Source: K189A clade bacterium | GTDB taxonomy: Bacteria > Pseudomonadota > Gammaproteobacteria > Pseudomonadales > Azotimanducaceae | Length of the DNA: 42,008 bases | Direction: 5' to 3' | NCBI GenBank assembly: GCA_902565895.1 | Contig: CACFGV010000016.1 | Coordinates: 1-42,008, forward strand | In this document: piece by piece, positions 7,620 through 16,318 of the stretch | Position numbering within the stretch: the stretch's first letter is position 1 | How the letters are laid out: every line of letters begins with the position of its first letter | Notes under the pieces: model-generated | Databases searched by the model: none | Seen by the model: the letters and a program-made list of their open reading frames with translations, nothing else | What the model was told of the DNA's origin: nothing | Position numbers and translations under genes: made by a program

Positions 7620-8831
7620 ATGACCGATAGACAAAAATTACAACGCAATATCAGCAGAGCACTGTATTTGCGCTTTTTTCAGGCCTTCATGGTGTTGGTG
7701 CCTGTTGCTGTGCCGTTCTTTCAGAGCAAGGGTTTAACCATGCGTGATGTCTTCACCCTGCAAGCTTTGTTTGCCGGTGTGGTGCTGTTGGCAGAAGTAC
7801 CGTTGGGATACATGGCGGATCTGTTTGGTCGCCGTCGGGTGCTGTTGGTGGGCGCATTGTTTTGTGGTCTGGGTCACTCTTTGTTGCTGATCGCCGAGGG
7901 GTTTTGGACGCTCGCGCTTTATGAGCTGCTCTTGGGAATCTCTTTTTCGTTAACTTCTGGCTCAGACTTGGCGTTGTTGTATGACTCGGAATTAGCGCTG
8001 GGCGCCAGTGCTGAGCGACAGCGCCGTGTGGTTGGCAAGATCTACAGCTTAGGCACATTGTCTGGCGCTTTATCGGGGGCGGTTTGCTCGTTGATATTCC
8101 TTGGCGGCTCCTTTGTCGAAGTCATCTGGGTTCAGGTCATTGTGGGCTGGATACCTTTCATGGTCGCGTTGGGGCTTGTTGAAGCACCGCGCCAGAGTTT
8201 GGACCGCGAGGCGGGTCATGGTCGCGAGATGAAACGCATTTTGCGCTATCTGTGGAGTCACTCGCTGTTGCTTAGACAGGTCTTTGTGACTGCCTGTATC
8301 TGGCCTTTGACCACATTCTATGCGGTCTGGTTGCTGCAGGAAGTTTGGCGGCTGCAACACATTCCCCTGTATCTATTTGGTTGGATTTGGGGCGGGCTCA
8401 CCTTATTAACCGCACTCCCAGGTCGCTATGCTACTGCCTTGGAAAAACATTGCGGTCCGCGTGCGCTGTTATTTTGTATCGGTGTGTTGCCCATTGTTGG
8501 ATATCTGGGGCTTGCGGTTGCCGGGCCGCTTGCGGGGATCGCGGTTGCAGCGCTGTTCTTCGTTGCCCGAGGACTGGGCCAAGTGCTGTTGGCTGATGCC
8601 TTGAACCATCGGATACCCAGTCAGTTCCGAGCGACGGGAAATTCGTTGGTTAGCTTTGGGTTTCGTGCCTGTTTTGCGGTGACTGGGCCACTGGTAGGTT
8701 ACGGTCTAGATAGGCTTGGTATGGATGTGATCCTAGGGCTGCTGGCAGTACTCAGCGCGTTGATCGTCTTGGTCTGTTTGTTGCCGCTGTTATTCAGCGT
8801 GGCTTCGCGCAAAGTCTTCCGCCGCAGCTAA
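7620..8831 (+). CDS. major facilitator superfamily (MFS) transporter
   Basis: An integral membrane transporter of about 403 residues with roughly 12 hydrophobic segments. The conserved MFS loop 2-3 motif is present as GYMADLFGRRRVLL (about residues 62-75), with the family Gly, Asp and Arg/Arg positions. I choose ATG 7620 rather than ATG 7614 because AAGGA at 7608-7612 is 7 nt from 7620 but only 1 nt from 7614. The substrate cannot be told from sequence; the family moves drugs, sugars and other small molecules using the proton gradient. It stands alone, behind a strong terminator, and faces the DUF1640 gene. Confidence 0.85.
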   Translation: MTDRQKLQRNISRALYLRFFQAFMVLVPVAVPFFQSKGLTMRDVFTLQALFAGVVLLAEVPLGYMADLFGRRRVLLVGALFCGLGHSLLLIAEGFWTLALYELLLGISFSLTSGSDLALLYDSELALGASAERQRRVVGKIYSLGTLSGALSGAVCSLIFLGGSFVEVIWVQVIVGWIPFMVALGLVEAPRQSLDREAGHGREMKRILRYLWSHSLLLRQVFVTACIWPLTTFYAVWLLQEVWRLQHIPLYLFGWIWGGLTLLTALPGRYATALEKHCGPRALLFCIGVLPIVGYLGLAVAGPLAGIAVAALFFVARGLGQVLLADALNHRIPSQFRATGNSLVSFGFRACFAVTGPLVGYGLDRLGMDVILGLLAVLSALIVLVCLLPLLFSVASRKVFRRS

Positions 8832-8849
8832 CTTGGTTCGCTTGGGCTG

Positions 8850-9188
8850 TTACAGCAGTTTGGTGAGTGTGGTCATTGCGCCAAGAGCGATGACCACAAC
8901 AGATCCAAGGCGTAGAGTCAGTCTAGTTTCCGAGGCTTTCACGTCGCGCTGTAACCCGGTTTCTAGTTTCTTAATGGACCACCGTAGATCCACGTCCATG
9001 CGTTTCATATCCCGCTGTATTCCGGCGATATCGATCTTGGTAGCCAGTTCGTTTTCAATCAGGCTGCGCTGGCGTAGTGAAATCACCTCAGCCTGCTGTT
9101 GTGGCACGCCAGCGGCGATCAGTTCCTTAGCGTAACTCAGTGTATCGAAGGTATATGAAGCCATAGGGTCGTTTGACGATTCAGACAC
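8850..9188 (-). CDS. DUF1640 (CCDC90-like) coiled-coil membrane protein
   Basis: A 112-residue protein with the layout of bacterial DUF1640 proteins: an N-terminal head YTFDTLSYAKELIAAGVP (about residues 12-29) with an adjoining QQQAEVI helix, then the ELATKIDI segment, a long amphipathic coiled coil (about 50-92) and a single C-terminal membrane helix (LGSVVVIALGAMTTLTKLL). The start is GTG at 9188, placed about 10 nt behind AAGGAG; an internal ATG at residue 9 is an alternative. The eukaryotic relatives include regulators of the mitochondrial calcium uniporter; the bacterial function is unknown. It probably forms oligomers anchored in the inner membrane. It converges with the MFS gene. Confidence 0.8.
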   Translation of the reverse strand: MSESSNDPMASYTFDTLSYAKELIAAGVPQQQAEVISLRQRSLIENELATKIDIAGIQRDMKRMDVDLRWSIKKLETGLQRDVKASETRLTLRLGSVVVIALGAMTTLTKLL

Positions 9189-9376
9189 GTTGAGGCTACT
9201 CCTTCATCCAGCGAACAGCAATTGTTTGGCAAAACTACGATGTGCGCCAGCAGCTAAGGATGAAAGTTCTGTAGGTGTTTTGCTTTAGGCCTGTGCTCAA
9301 ACCGACTAAGGCTAAATGTACATATAGTTAGAGCGCAGTCAGCGCACAGCGGCTGCTGGCTCCGCCTTCACTAAAG

Positions 9377-10363
9377 CTATCCCACGAGTTCGGTCTGATT
9401 GTCATTCAGCTCAGGTACTGGTGGTAACTTGAACGTTCTCACTTTGCTCGCTTCTACGACATTAGGGAATTCGTCGGCGTTGATAAAACGGTCACTCCAA
9501 TTTGTCGTGGACACCAAGTTTTCTACCGCAGCGCGGCGTTTAGCTATGACTTTCTCGTTGGACTTGCTCTTAGGCATCATGCAAACAAGGCTGATGGCTC
9601 GAAACAGCCGGTCATTAAATGACGGTGTTGCCAGTCCAGGACTGCTGCAGTGAATTGTGCGGGAATCCCACAGCAGCAAATCACCGGCTTCTAGGTGACA
9701 GATGATTGGCTGGGTGTCGGCAAGCAGCTCGTCATCGTTTGGAAAGCGAAAGTGGTCAATGGTCGGGTGAATACGCGCTAAGCGCTCTGGATATTTTTCT
9801 GGAATTGACGCAAAACGTTTATGGCTGCCGGGCACCATGACATTGCCACCACAAGCAGGTGAGGTTGGGATCAGGTTTACTAAACCTTGTACGCAGTGTT
9901 TGCCGGGGCGACCAATAGGATGTTGGTCTATGTGCATCCAGCTCGGGCCATCATTCGTGCGCCAGTGGGCATGGCGAGTCCATGGCCGCCAGAGCGCAAC
10001 GCCATCAAAACTGGTAAGTAGATCGTCGTCTTGCCATATCGAGGCAAAGGCCTGTTTCACTCGAGCTCGGTCGCGAATGTACCACTGGGCAGCACAATGC
10101 CCAATGCCGTGGCTGGGTAAAATCCCGCCATGAACCGCAGTTGGCCAACGGTCATCATCCCAGGTCTCAGGATCATTACGATCTATACCGGTGCCCAGCT
10201 CTTCTAGGTAATCCCACAGCAGGGCAAGGGCATGATCGGCTTCTTCTGTGGTTAACGCATTAGCGACCACCACGTAGCCATGTTCCTCTAAATAGTCGAG
10301 GCCGTCTTTATCCCCAGCTGCGAACCTCGGCACATGGCTGTAGGTGATGTTGATGTTGCTCAT
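9377..10363 (-). CDS. phytanoyl-CoA dioxygenase (PhyH) family Fe(II)/2-oxoglutarate oxygenase
   Basis: A protein of about 328 residues. The iron site is visible as MHIDQHP (His144, Asp146) and the distal His238 in RTIHCSSPG, preceded by the usual EAGDLLLWD strand. The sequence CGGNVMVPGSHKRF (about 171-184) is a family hallmark. I choose ATG 10363 because GGAGAGG sits 9 nt before it, whereas the upstream in-frame ATG at 10372 directly abuts that purine run. The enzyme oxidises a small organic substrate with O2 and 2-oxoglutarate; the substrate is unknown. The first 140 residues are rich in Trp, Asp and His. It is divergent from the ion-channel gene and not part of an operon. Confidence 0.85.
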   Translation of the reverse strand: MSNINITYSHVPRFAAGDKDGLDYLEEHGYVVVANALTTEEADHALALLWDYLEELGTGIDRNDPETWDDDRWPTAVHGGILPSHGIGHCAAQWYIRDRARVKQAFASIWQDDDLLTSFDGVALWRPWTRHAHWRTNDGPSWMHIDQHPIGRPGKHCVQGLVNLIPTSPACGGNVMVPGSHKRFASIPEKYPERLARIHPTIDHFRFPNDDELLADTQPIICHLEAGDLLLWDSRTIHCSSPGLATPSFNDRLFRAISLVCMMPKSKSNEKVIAKRRAAVENLVSTTNWSDRFINADEFPNVVEASKVRTFKLPPVPELNDNQTELVG

Positions 10364-10517
10364 AGTATGCATCCTCTCCCCGATAAGCCCGGTCGATTAA
10401 ACCACTTTTATAGAACGGGCGTGAGATGATATTTTCCGCCGAAATTTTGCACCTCTCAGCTGTAACCGGCTGAAGTGGGCTTGATCTAACATTCGCCGAT
10501 CAGAGGATTTTACAAGC

Positions 10518-11336
10518 ATGAGTGCCCCAACGACCCAAAAATTGCAGATATTTTTCGATCGTATTCGTTCCAACAAAGTGTTCGAAATGTTCGTGGTCGG
10601 GGTGATCTTGTTTTCGGCGGTCATCATAGGTATTCACAGCTACGAATTAGACAGCCGGGTAGTGCAAATCATGGCGGTCTTAGATCTGGCCATTACCTTG
10701 TTCTTTTTATTCGAGTTAAGTGTGCGTTTTCTCGGGGAACCAGAAAAACGCAGATTCTTTCGTCAAGGTTGGAATGTATTCGATACCTTGATCGTTACTG
10801 TGAGCCTGATACCCATTGATGAATCGGAGTTAGCTTTACTCGGTCGTCTAATAAGGATATTCCGTGTTCTGCGTATGGTTTCCATCATTCCGGAGTTGCG
10901 TATTCTGGTGAATTCGCTTCTACGCGCATTGCCGCAAATGGGCTACGTCTGCCTGCTTATTTTTATCATCTTCTACATTTATGCCGCGGTGGGCACCAGT
11001 TTGTTCGCTTCAGTAAATCCGGTTTTGTGGGGTGATATCGCTCTGGCCCTGCTGACCCTATTTAGGGTTATGACCTTTGAGGATTGGACTGATGTCATGT
11101 ACGAAACAATGGATGCGGGTTTCGGTTGGAGTTGGATCTTTTATTTGTCGTTTATTTTTCTAACAGCATTTGCCTTTCTTAATATGATAATAGGCATCGT
11201 AGTGAAAGTGTTAGAAGAAGAGCACCAGCGCGAACGTGATGCGCTTAATGAGTCCGAAGCAGACGGCGCTGAGCCGAACCTTCGTGACATTCAGCAACAA
11301 TTGGTGGAGCTTCGAGCGCTGGTAGAAAAACGTTAG
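10518..11336 (+). CDS. homotetrameric voltage-gated cation channel (NaChBac/BacNav-like) with calcium-type filter
   Basis: A 272-residue six-TM ion channel subunit. S1-S3 lie at about residues 22-40, 52-70 and 86-100. The S4 voltage sensor has four arginines at every third position (Arg110, 113, 116, 119), followed by the S4-S5 linker and S5 (about 142-162). The pore filter is TFEDWTD (186-192) and S6 is about 205-230. A C-terminal coiled coil (about 255-272) matches the tetramerising tail of BacNav channels. NaChBac and NavAb have TLESW-type filters, so the extra Asp189 and Asp192 here predict calcium-selective or mixed conduction. GAGGA precedes the ATG. The stop overlaps the FbiC stop by 4 nt. 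Confidence 0.88.
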   Translation: MSAPTTQKLQIFFDRIRSNKVFEMFVVGVILFSAVIIGIHSYELDSRVVQIMAVLDLAITLFFLFELSVRFLGEPEKRRFFRQGWNVFDTLIVTVSLIPIDESELALLGRLIRIFRVLRMVSIIPELRILVNSLLRALPQMGYVCLLIFIIFYIYAAVGTSLFASVNPVLWGDIALALLTLFRVMTFEDWTDVMYETMDAGFGWSWIFYLSFIFLTAFAFLNMIIGIVVKVLEEEHQRERDALNESEADGAEPNLRDIQQQLVELRALVEKR

Positions 11337-13828
11337 GTACCTGTAGTGCCGGATGATCTTGGTGCATTCGTCTCCACAGCCAGTGGTTCGTTGCGAATGA
11401 GTTCGTCACTCGAGCGCTTGCGCTCGTACTTGCGCGCGGGCGTATTGACGATTTGCACTAACTCAATTTGTCGCATGCCCGCGTTTATTCGTTCTTGGTT
11501 CACATCGGCGTAATTTGTGGCGCGTTGGCGTGGATTGCGATTAAGGGTGCGAATAATCTGATTCATTTGTTGCGGCGATGTTTCTTCACCGTGCAGGGTG
11601 CCTGCGGCGCGGCTGATTGATTCATTCATTAAGGTACCGCCAAGGTCATTGCAGCCAGCATTAAGACAGCCTTTTACGCCCTCGTGGCCCATCTTCACCC
11701 AACTGGTTTGAATGTTGTCAATTTGACCGTGCAAGGCCAACCGAGCCACTGCGTGCATCAGTATGGCCTCGCGGAACGTTGGTCCCTTGCGTGCTTTGCC
11801 CTTTAAGTACATGGGCGCTTCCATGTGCACAAAGGGCAGTGGGACGAATTCGGTAAAGCCACCGGTTTGTTCTTGCAGTGTTCGCACGCGCATCAGATGG
11901 CGCGCCCAATGCACCGGCTGTTCGACATGGCCGTACATGATAGTGGCGGTGGTTTTAAAGCCCAGGTCATGAGCGGCGCGCATGACGTCCAGCCATTGCT
12001 GGGTATTGATCTTGTCGGCGCAGATTACTGCACGCACCTCATCGTCGAGAATCTCTGCGGCGGTACCGGGCAGGGTATTCAGGCCAGCTTGTTGCAAGCG
12101 CCGCAAATAGTCACTGAGGCTGACATCCAGGGTTGCTGCCCCTTGCCACACTTCCAAGGGCGAGAACGCATGCACATGCATTTCGGGTACGGCTTGCTTT
12201 ACTACTTCTACAATATGGACGTAGGTATCGCCGGTATATTCTGGGTGGATACCCCCTTGCATGCAGACTTCGGTGGCCCCGCGTTGCCAAGCTTCGACAG
12301 TGCGGCGCTGAATTTCCTCATCAGATAAGTCGTAGGGTCGGCCACGCAAATTTTCTGACAGTTTGCCTTTGGAAAAAGCGCAGAACTGGCATTTGAAATA
12401 ACAGATATTGGTGTAGTTGATGTTGCGATTGACCACAAAACTGACGCTGTCGCCGTTAGTTTTACGGCGCAGCTGATCAGCGCTTTGCACCACGGCACTG
12501 AAGTCGTCGCCGCGGGCGCTGAACAGCCGCACGATTTGCTGCTCGCTGAGAGCCTCACCCTTCTTGGCCTGTTGTATGGCCTGGCGAATGTCTTGGGATA
12601 CCTGGCGAGGTGGATTGATAATGGCGTTCATGATCGAGCTAGGTGGCGCAATGTCTGGATCGCCAGGGCACCACTCATCAATGCGAGGAAAGCCTTCGCT
12701 GTCGATCATCTCCAATATGCGCTCGTGCAGGTCGGTGTGTGTCCACTGCTCTAGATCTACGGCGTATGCGGGGTAAACGGTTAGGCGCTCGGTCAGAAAC
12801 TTTCCGGCCGCCGCAGTCTCTCGAGTCAGCTCGTCCAAGTGGGGCCACGGCGCCTCGGGATTGACAAAGTCTGGTGTCACCGGCGACACGCCCCCCCAAT
12901 CGTTAATGCCGGCATGAACAATTTGCGGCAGCACTCCGGGACTCAGGTTTGGAGGGGCTTGAACACTCATCTGTGCGCCAAACAAAATCCGCGCGCAAGC
13001 GATGGTCCACAGCAGCTCGCCCAAGTCGGGCTCCGGCGCGTTGACCATTTTAGTTTCTGCCTTGGCGCGGAAGTTCTGCACGATGATTTCTTGAATGTGC
13101 CCGTACTGTTGATGCACGCGCCGAATTGCGAGCAGGCTCTCAATGCGCTCCAGGCGCGTTTCACCAATACCGATCAAAATACCGGTAGTGAACGGCACTT
13201 GGGCTTTGCCGGCCTCAGCAAGAGTCTGCAAACGCACGGCAGGAATTTTGTCCGGCGAGCCGTAGTGAGGCATGCCTTTTTCGCACAACCGCTCGGAGGC
13301 GGATTCGAGCATTATGCCCATCGACGGCGATACACTGCGCAATCGGGACAGTTCTTCGGCGTCGAGGTTGCCAGGATTCAAATGCGGCAGTAAGCCGGTT
13401 TCTTCAAAGACCGCCTTGGCTGCGGCGAATAAGTAGTCTGTGGTGCTGGCGTAGCCCATTTCAGCCAACGCATCACGTGCAGCCTTGTAACGTAGTTCCG
13501 GTTTTTCACCCAGGGTAAAGAGCGCTTCTTTGCAGCCCATACGTTGGCCATGTCGCGCCAGCTCTAAAACTTCGTCGATACTTAAATAAGGCGCCTGCAC
13601 TTTGCGCGGCACTTGGGCAAAGGTGCAGTAGTGGCACACATCGCGACACAAGTGGGTCAGCGGAATAAACACCTTGCGGGAGTAGGTCACGACGTTATTA
13701 AAACCCTGGTCGCGCATCTGTGATGCAGTATCAGCCAGGGCTCTTGTGTCGGTATAGTCGGCTAAGGCCAAGGCTTCTTCGTCCGTCGGCAAGATGCCGG
13801 CAACAGCGTTTTCGAGCATCGTTTTCAT
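11333..13828 (-). CDS. fbiC: FO synthase, CofG-CofH fusion (FbiC type)
   Basis: An 831-residue double radical-SAM enzyme. The N-terminal CofG half has its iron-sulfur motif CRDVCHYC (Cys61, 65, 68); the C-terminal CofH half has CYFKCQFC (Cys476, 480, 483). Order and total length match actinobacterial FbiC (about 850 residues). CofH joins a tyrosine-derived radical to 5-amino-6-ribitylaminouracil, and CofG closes the ring to give FO, the deazaflavin core of coenzyme F420. It is the last gene of the F420 operon: its ATG lies 3 nt after the cofC stop. A Pro/Ser-rich linker around residues 385-430 joins the halves. The C-terminal tail (about 800-831) is low in conservation. Confidence 0.96.
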   Translation of the reverse strand: MKTMLENAVAGILPTDEEALALADYTDTRALADTASQMRDQGFNNVVTYSRKVFIPLTHLCRDVCHYCTFAQVPRKVQAPYLSIDEVLELARHGQRMGCKEALFTLGEKPELRYKAARDALAEMGYASTTDYLFAAAKAVFEETGLLPHLNPGNLDAEELSRLRSVSPSMGIMLESASERLCEKGMPHYGSPDKIPAVRLQTLAEAGKAQVPFTTGILIGIGETRLERIESLLAIRRVHQQYGHIQEIIVQNFRAKAETKMVNAPEPDLGELLWTIACARILFGAQMSVQAPPNLSPGVLPQIVHAGINDWGGVSPVTPDFVNPEAPWPHLDELTRETAAAGKFLTERLTVYPAYAVDLEQWTHTDLHERILEMIDSEGFPRIDEWCPGDPDIAPPSSIMNAIINPPRQVSQDIRQAIQQAKKGEALSEQQIVRLFSARGDDFSAVVQSADQLRRKTNGDSVSFVVNRNINYTNICYFKCQFCAFSKGKLSENLRGRPYDLSDEEIQRRTVEAWQRGATEVCMQGGIHPEYTGDTYVHIVEVVKQAVPEMHVHAFSPLEVWQGAATLDVSLSDYLRRLQQAGLNTLPGTAAEILDDEVRAVICADKINTQQWLDVMRAAHDLGFKTTATIMYGHVEQPVHWARHLMRVRTLQEQTGGFTEFVPLPFVHMEAPMYLKGKARKGPTFREAILMHAVARLALHGQIDNIQTSWVKMGHEGVKGCLNAGCNDLGGTLMNESISRAAGTLHGEETSPQQMNQIIRTLNRNPRQRATNYADVNQERINAGMRQIELVQIVNTPARKYERKRSSDELIRNEPLAVETNAPRSSGTTGT

Positions 13829-13831
13829 GGC

Positions 13832-14497
13832 CTATCCTGAATGAGATTGGTGAGTAGCGTACAAGCGGCGTGCTATGCCCGACCGGTTTAAATAAGAAGC
13901 GGTCTGACTACCGGGTTGCTGTTGGTATACCGCGCTGAGGTCCTCCGGCAGATCAACGTCCAAGGCAAACTCGCTGGCGGGAACAATTCTTGGCGTAATA
14001 CCTGCGGTAAATGCTGCATCGGCGTGTGGCTTGAAGCTTTGGCCATTAAATACATAGGGAATACTAAGTGGTGGCGCGCAGATAAATCCATTAGTGCCTT
14101 TGTGCTCGGCGTCAGGCAGTAGGGTAATACCGCTGTTGTTGCGAATTAACTCATCCACCTGCTCGGGGTCTATACCCGGTACGTCTGCGGGGACTACGAA
14201 TATCCCCTGGGCATTGAAGTGGGCGACTAAATGTTCCGTAGCTTGGGTCAGGGCTTGGGCAAGATCGGCGTCAGGACTTTCGGCAAAGCGCTCGGTCGCG
14301 AATGCGGCGGCCAGAGAATCAGCTTCTGTCGTGCGCGAAACGATTAGAATACCCGTCAGTTCGGTGCACCGAGACAGGCAGGTCAAAACGTCTCGGGCCA
14401 TGGCGAGCATTAGGGCTCTACGCTCTTCTTCGCTTAGAACATCAGCTAAACGCTGTTTCGCGCGCTCGAACGTCTTGATGGGAACAATCGCCCACAT
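13832..14497 (-). CDS. cofC: 2-phospho-L-lactate guanylyltransferase family enzyme (CofC/FbiD)
   Basis: A 221-residue nucleotidyltransferase. The N-terminus MWAIVPIKTFERAKQRLA carries the family PxK...AKxRL nucleotide-binding motif (about residues 6-17). The acidic motif VPADVPGIDPEQ (about 111-122) binds metal, and GTNGFICAPP (about 143-152) is the substrate loop. CofC/FbiD joins GMP to a three-carbon phospho-acid (2-phospholactate, phosphoenolpyruvate or 3-phosphoglycerate depending on organism), giving the activated side-chain precursor used by CofD. Which substrate is used here cannot be read. GGGGTAGGAT immediately precedes the ATG. A 101-bp gap separates it from cofD, the largest within the operon. 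Confidence 0.93.
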   Translation of the reverse strand: MWAIVPIKTFERAKQRLADVLSEEERRALMLAMARDVLTCLSRCTELTGILIVSRTTEADSLAAAFATERFAESPDADLAQALTQATEHLVAHFNAQGIFVVPADVPGIDPEQVDELIRNNSGITLLPDAEHKGTNGFICAPPLSIPYVFNGQSFKPHADAAFTAGITPRIVPASEFALDVDLPEDLSAVYQQQPGSQTASYLNRSGIARRLYATHQSHSG

Positions 14498-14598
14498 ATC
14501 CTACCCCTGTAATGCTCGTTGTCGTTGCGACCTCGGCCCCTATTCGCACTCCTTCTTTGTGCGACTGAGTTGCCGAAACCGTTTTGCCAGCGCTGTGC

Positions 14599-15528
14599 TC
14601 AGTTGCTGCTCAGCGACGCCAAAAAGCTTACGCATGTCCTTGCTAGGTCGATGCGATCTTGCAACGTTACCATGACACTGGGGGTACTGATAGTCGGGAC
14701 ATTGAACTGCTCAACCAGTGCCGCATCGGTCTGGTCTACAACAAAACCATCAATGAGGCCTTGGTAGTGATCCGCAACAGCTAGCGCTGTCGCTGGCATG
14801 TTCAGCTCATGCATCATTTTTGCGGCTGGGCCTTTAATAGCAATACCGCCGACGATGGGTGAAACGGCAATTACCGGCAGCGACTTCAAGGCTTCGCCAA
14901 AACCGTCTAGATGCAGCATTGGGTCCACCGATACGAAAGGATTAGACGGGCAAATAATGACGCCGTCGCAGTCGGCTAACCACTCGCGAATGAGAGGATT
15001 CAATTCGGCGTTTGCTATGCCGTCGAAACTAAAGCCGCTGACCTTAGGGCCGCAACCTTCGCGTACAAAGTAGTGTTGGAACGCCAAGTCGCCTTGATCG
15101 CTGTGCACAATGGTGCGTACCGGGCTGTCGCTCATAGGCGCCACAGTGTGCTCAATTCCCATACTTTGGGTGATCGCTGCGGAGGCTTGACTGAGTGTTG
15201 CGCCACTTCTTAGCATCTGGGTGCGCGCCGTGTGCAGTGCCAGATCTTTGTCGCCTAAGCGGAACCAGGCTTCGCCGCCAAGGGCACCCAGAGTTTCTAT
15301 GAAATTCCAACTTTCGCCAGCTCGGCCCCAACCGGTTTCGGTATTGTTCTGTTGCGACAAAGCATAGGTCAGGCTATCGAGATCAGGACTGATGTGCAGA
15401 CCCAGATGTTCAAAGTCGTCACCGGTATTCACGGCAAACAGCAACTCATCGGGCGCCAGGATTTGACTCAGTCCTAAGGCTAATTTGGCGCCACCGACGC
15501 CGCCGGTTAGAGCAAGAATTCTGCCCAT
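14599..15528 (-). CDS. cofD: 2-phospho-L-lactate transferase family enzyme (CofD/FbiA)
   Basis: A 309-residue transferase. It starts with the nucleotide-binding loop LTGGVGGAKLALGL (residues 7-20), then NTGDDFEHLGLHISPDLDSL, a long CofD hallmark that contains FO- and metal-binding residues. CPSNPFVSVDPML and SPIVGGIAIKGPA further on are also typical. It transfers the phospho-three-carbon moiety from its GMP-activated form to FO, making F420-0 or its dehydro form. The ATG shares one base with the cofE stop (TGATG), so the two are translationally coupled. Length agrees with stand-alone CofD from archaea and actinobacteria. Confidence 0.95.
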   Translation of the reverse strand: MGRILALTGGVGGAKLALGLSQILAPDELLFAVNTGDDFEHLGLHISPDLDSLTYALSQQNNTETGWGRAGESWNFIETLGALGGEAWFRLGDKDLALHTARTQMLRSGATLSQASAAITQSMGIEHTVAPMSDSPVRTIVHSDQGDLAFQHYFVREGCGPKVSGFSFDGIANAELNPLIREWLADCDGVIICPSNPFVSVDPMLHLDGFGEALKSLPVIAVSPIVGGIAIKGPAAKMMHELNMPATALAVADHYQGLIDGFVVDQTDAALVEQFNVPTISTPSVMVTLQDRIDLARTCVSFLASLSSN

Positions 15529-16301
15529 CAGCGGAATAAGTCTTCTTCCAATGGCCGATTAATCAGCGCAGCGTTTTCGCCTTCGGCCATGGTTTGGTTT
15601 GAGTTAAGGCCGCGCACGATAACTACCGGGAGCTTCTCTGTGGTCTCACCCATAACCAAAGTGGCGGCGGACGCAATCGCGTCGGCGCGATTGATCAACG
15701 TAGCTTGCAGGGTACGGCCATAGATGTCTTGGCCGCCCACTTGATTATCTAGCACGCGGATACCAGCAGAACCGATCGCGCAGCCAATGGTGCCCATGCG
15801 CCAAGGCCGGTTATGACTGTCGGTAATCACCACGCCGAGTTCCGCACCGGTCTTTTGTTGCAAGTGGTCGCGCAGCCGCGCTGCTGTGGCGTCTGGGTCT
15901 TTTGGCAACAGCAGAGCTTGCTCTTGGTCCTGATGGTCGATATTTGATTGGTCTATGCCGGCATGGGCGCCGACAATGCCCAACTTGTGGCGAACGATTA
16001 ATACATTGGGTTTGTGGCGTAACACTTCAGTGGATTCGTCCAGTATGAGCTGCACCATACGCGGATCTTTGTGCGTGGCCTTGGCCAGGGCTTGCGCCTC
16101 TGGATTAGGTTCAACGGTTGCGAGGGCGCGCATCTGACCTTCGGCTTTGGAAACAATTTTCTGGGCCAGACACACCACATCGCCATCGCGCAATGACTGT
16201 TCTGCTTCTGCCATAGCGTTGAGAATGATGTCGCCTAGAGAATCACCGTGTTCGATCATGGGTATGTCCGGCACGCCGAACACGGAAAATTGCGCGGTCA
16301 T
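15528..16301 (-). CDS. cofE: coenzyme F420-0:L-glutamate ligase (CofE), single-domain
   Basis: A 257-residue ligase that adds the gamma-linked glutamate tail to F420-0 using GTP. Visible family signatures are AQKIVSKAEG (about residues 46-55), HKLGIVGAHAGIDQSN (about 104-119), the metal-binding VVITDSHNRPWRMGTIGCAIG (about 157-177) and DIYGRTLQ. The mycobacterial homologue FbiB carries a second, nitroreductase-like domain of about 200 residues that reduces dehydro-F420; this protein stops after the ligase domain. Its ATG lies 17 nt behind fno and it overlaps cofD by 1 nt. There is no clear Shine-Dalgarno sequence before the start, so translation may depend on fno. Confidence 0.95.
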   Translation of the reverse strand: MTAQFSVFGVPDIPMIEHGDSLGDIILNAMAEAEQSLRDGDVVCLAQKIVSKAEGQMRALATVEPNPEAQALAKATHKDPRMVQLILDESTEVLRHKPNVLIVRHKLGIVGAHAGIDQSNIDHQDQEQALLLPKDPDATAARLRDHLQQKTGAELGVVITDSHNRPWRMGTIGCAIGSAGIRVLDNQVGGQDIYGRTLQATLINRADAIASAATLVMGETTEKLPVVIVRGLNSNQTMAEGENAALINRPLEEDLFR

Positions 16302-16318
16302 TACGAAGCTATTTTGAT

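Noticed and set aside
11718-13393. Several long frames inside the FbiC gene on both strands
   Set aside because: They are shadows of the high-GC coding sequence and show no family features, whereas the minus-strand 831-codon frame has both radical-SAM motifs.
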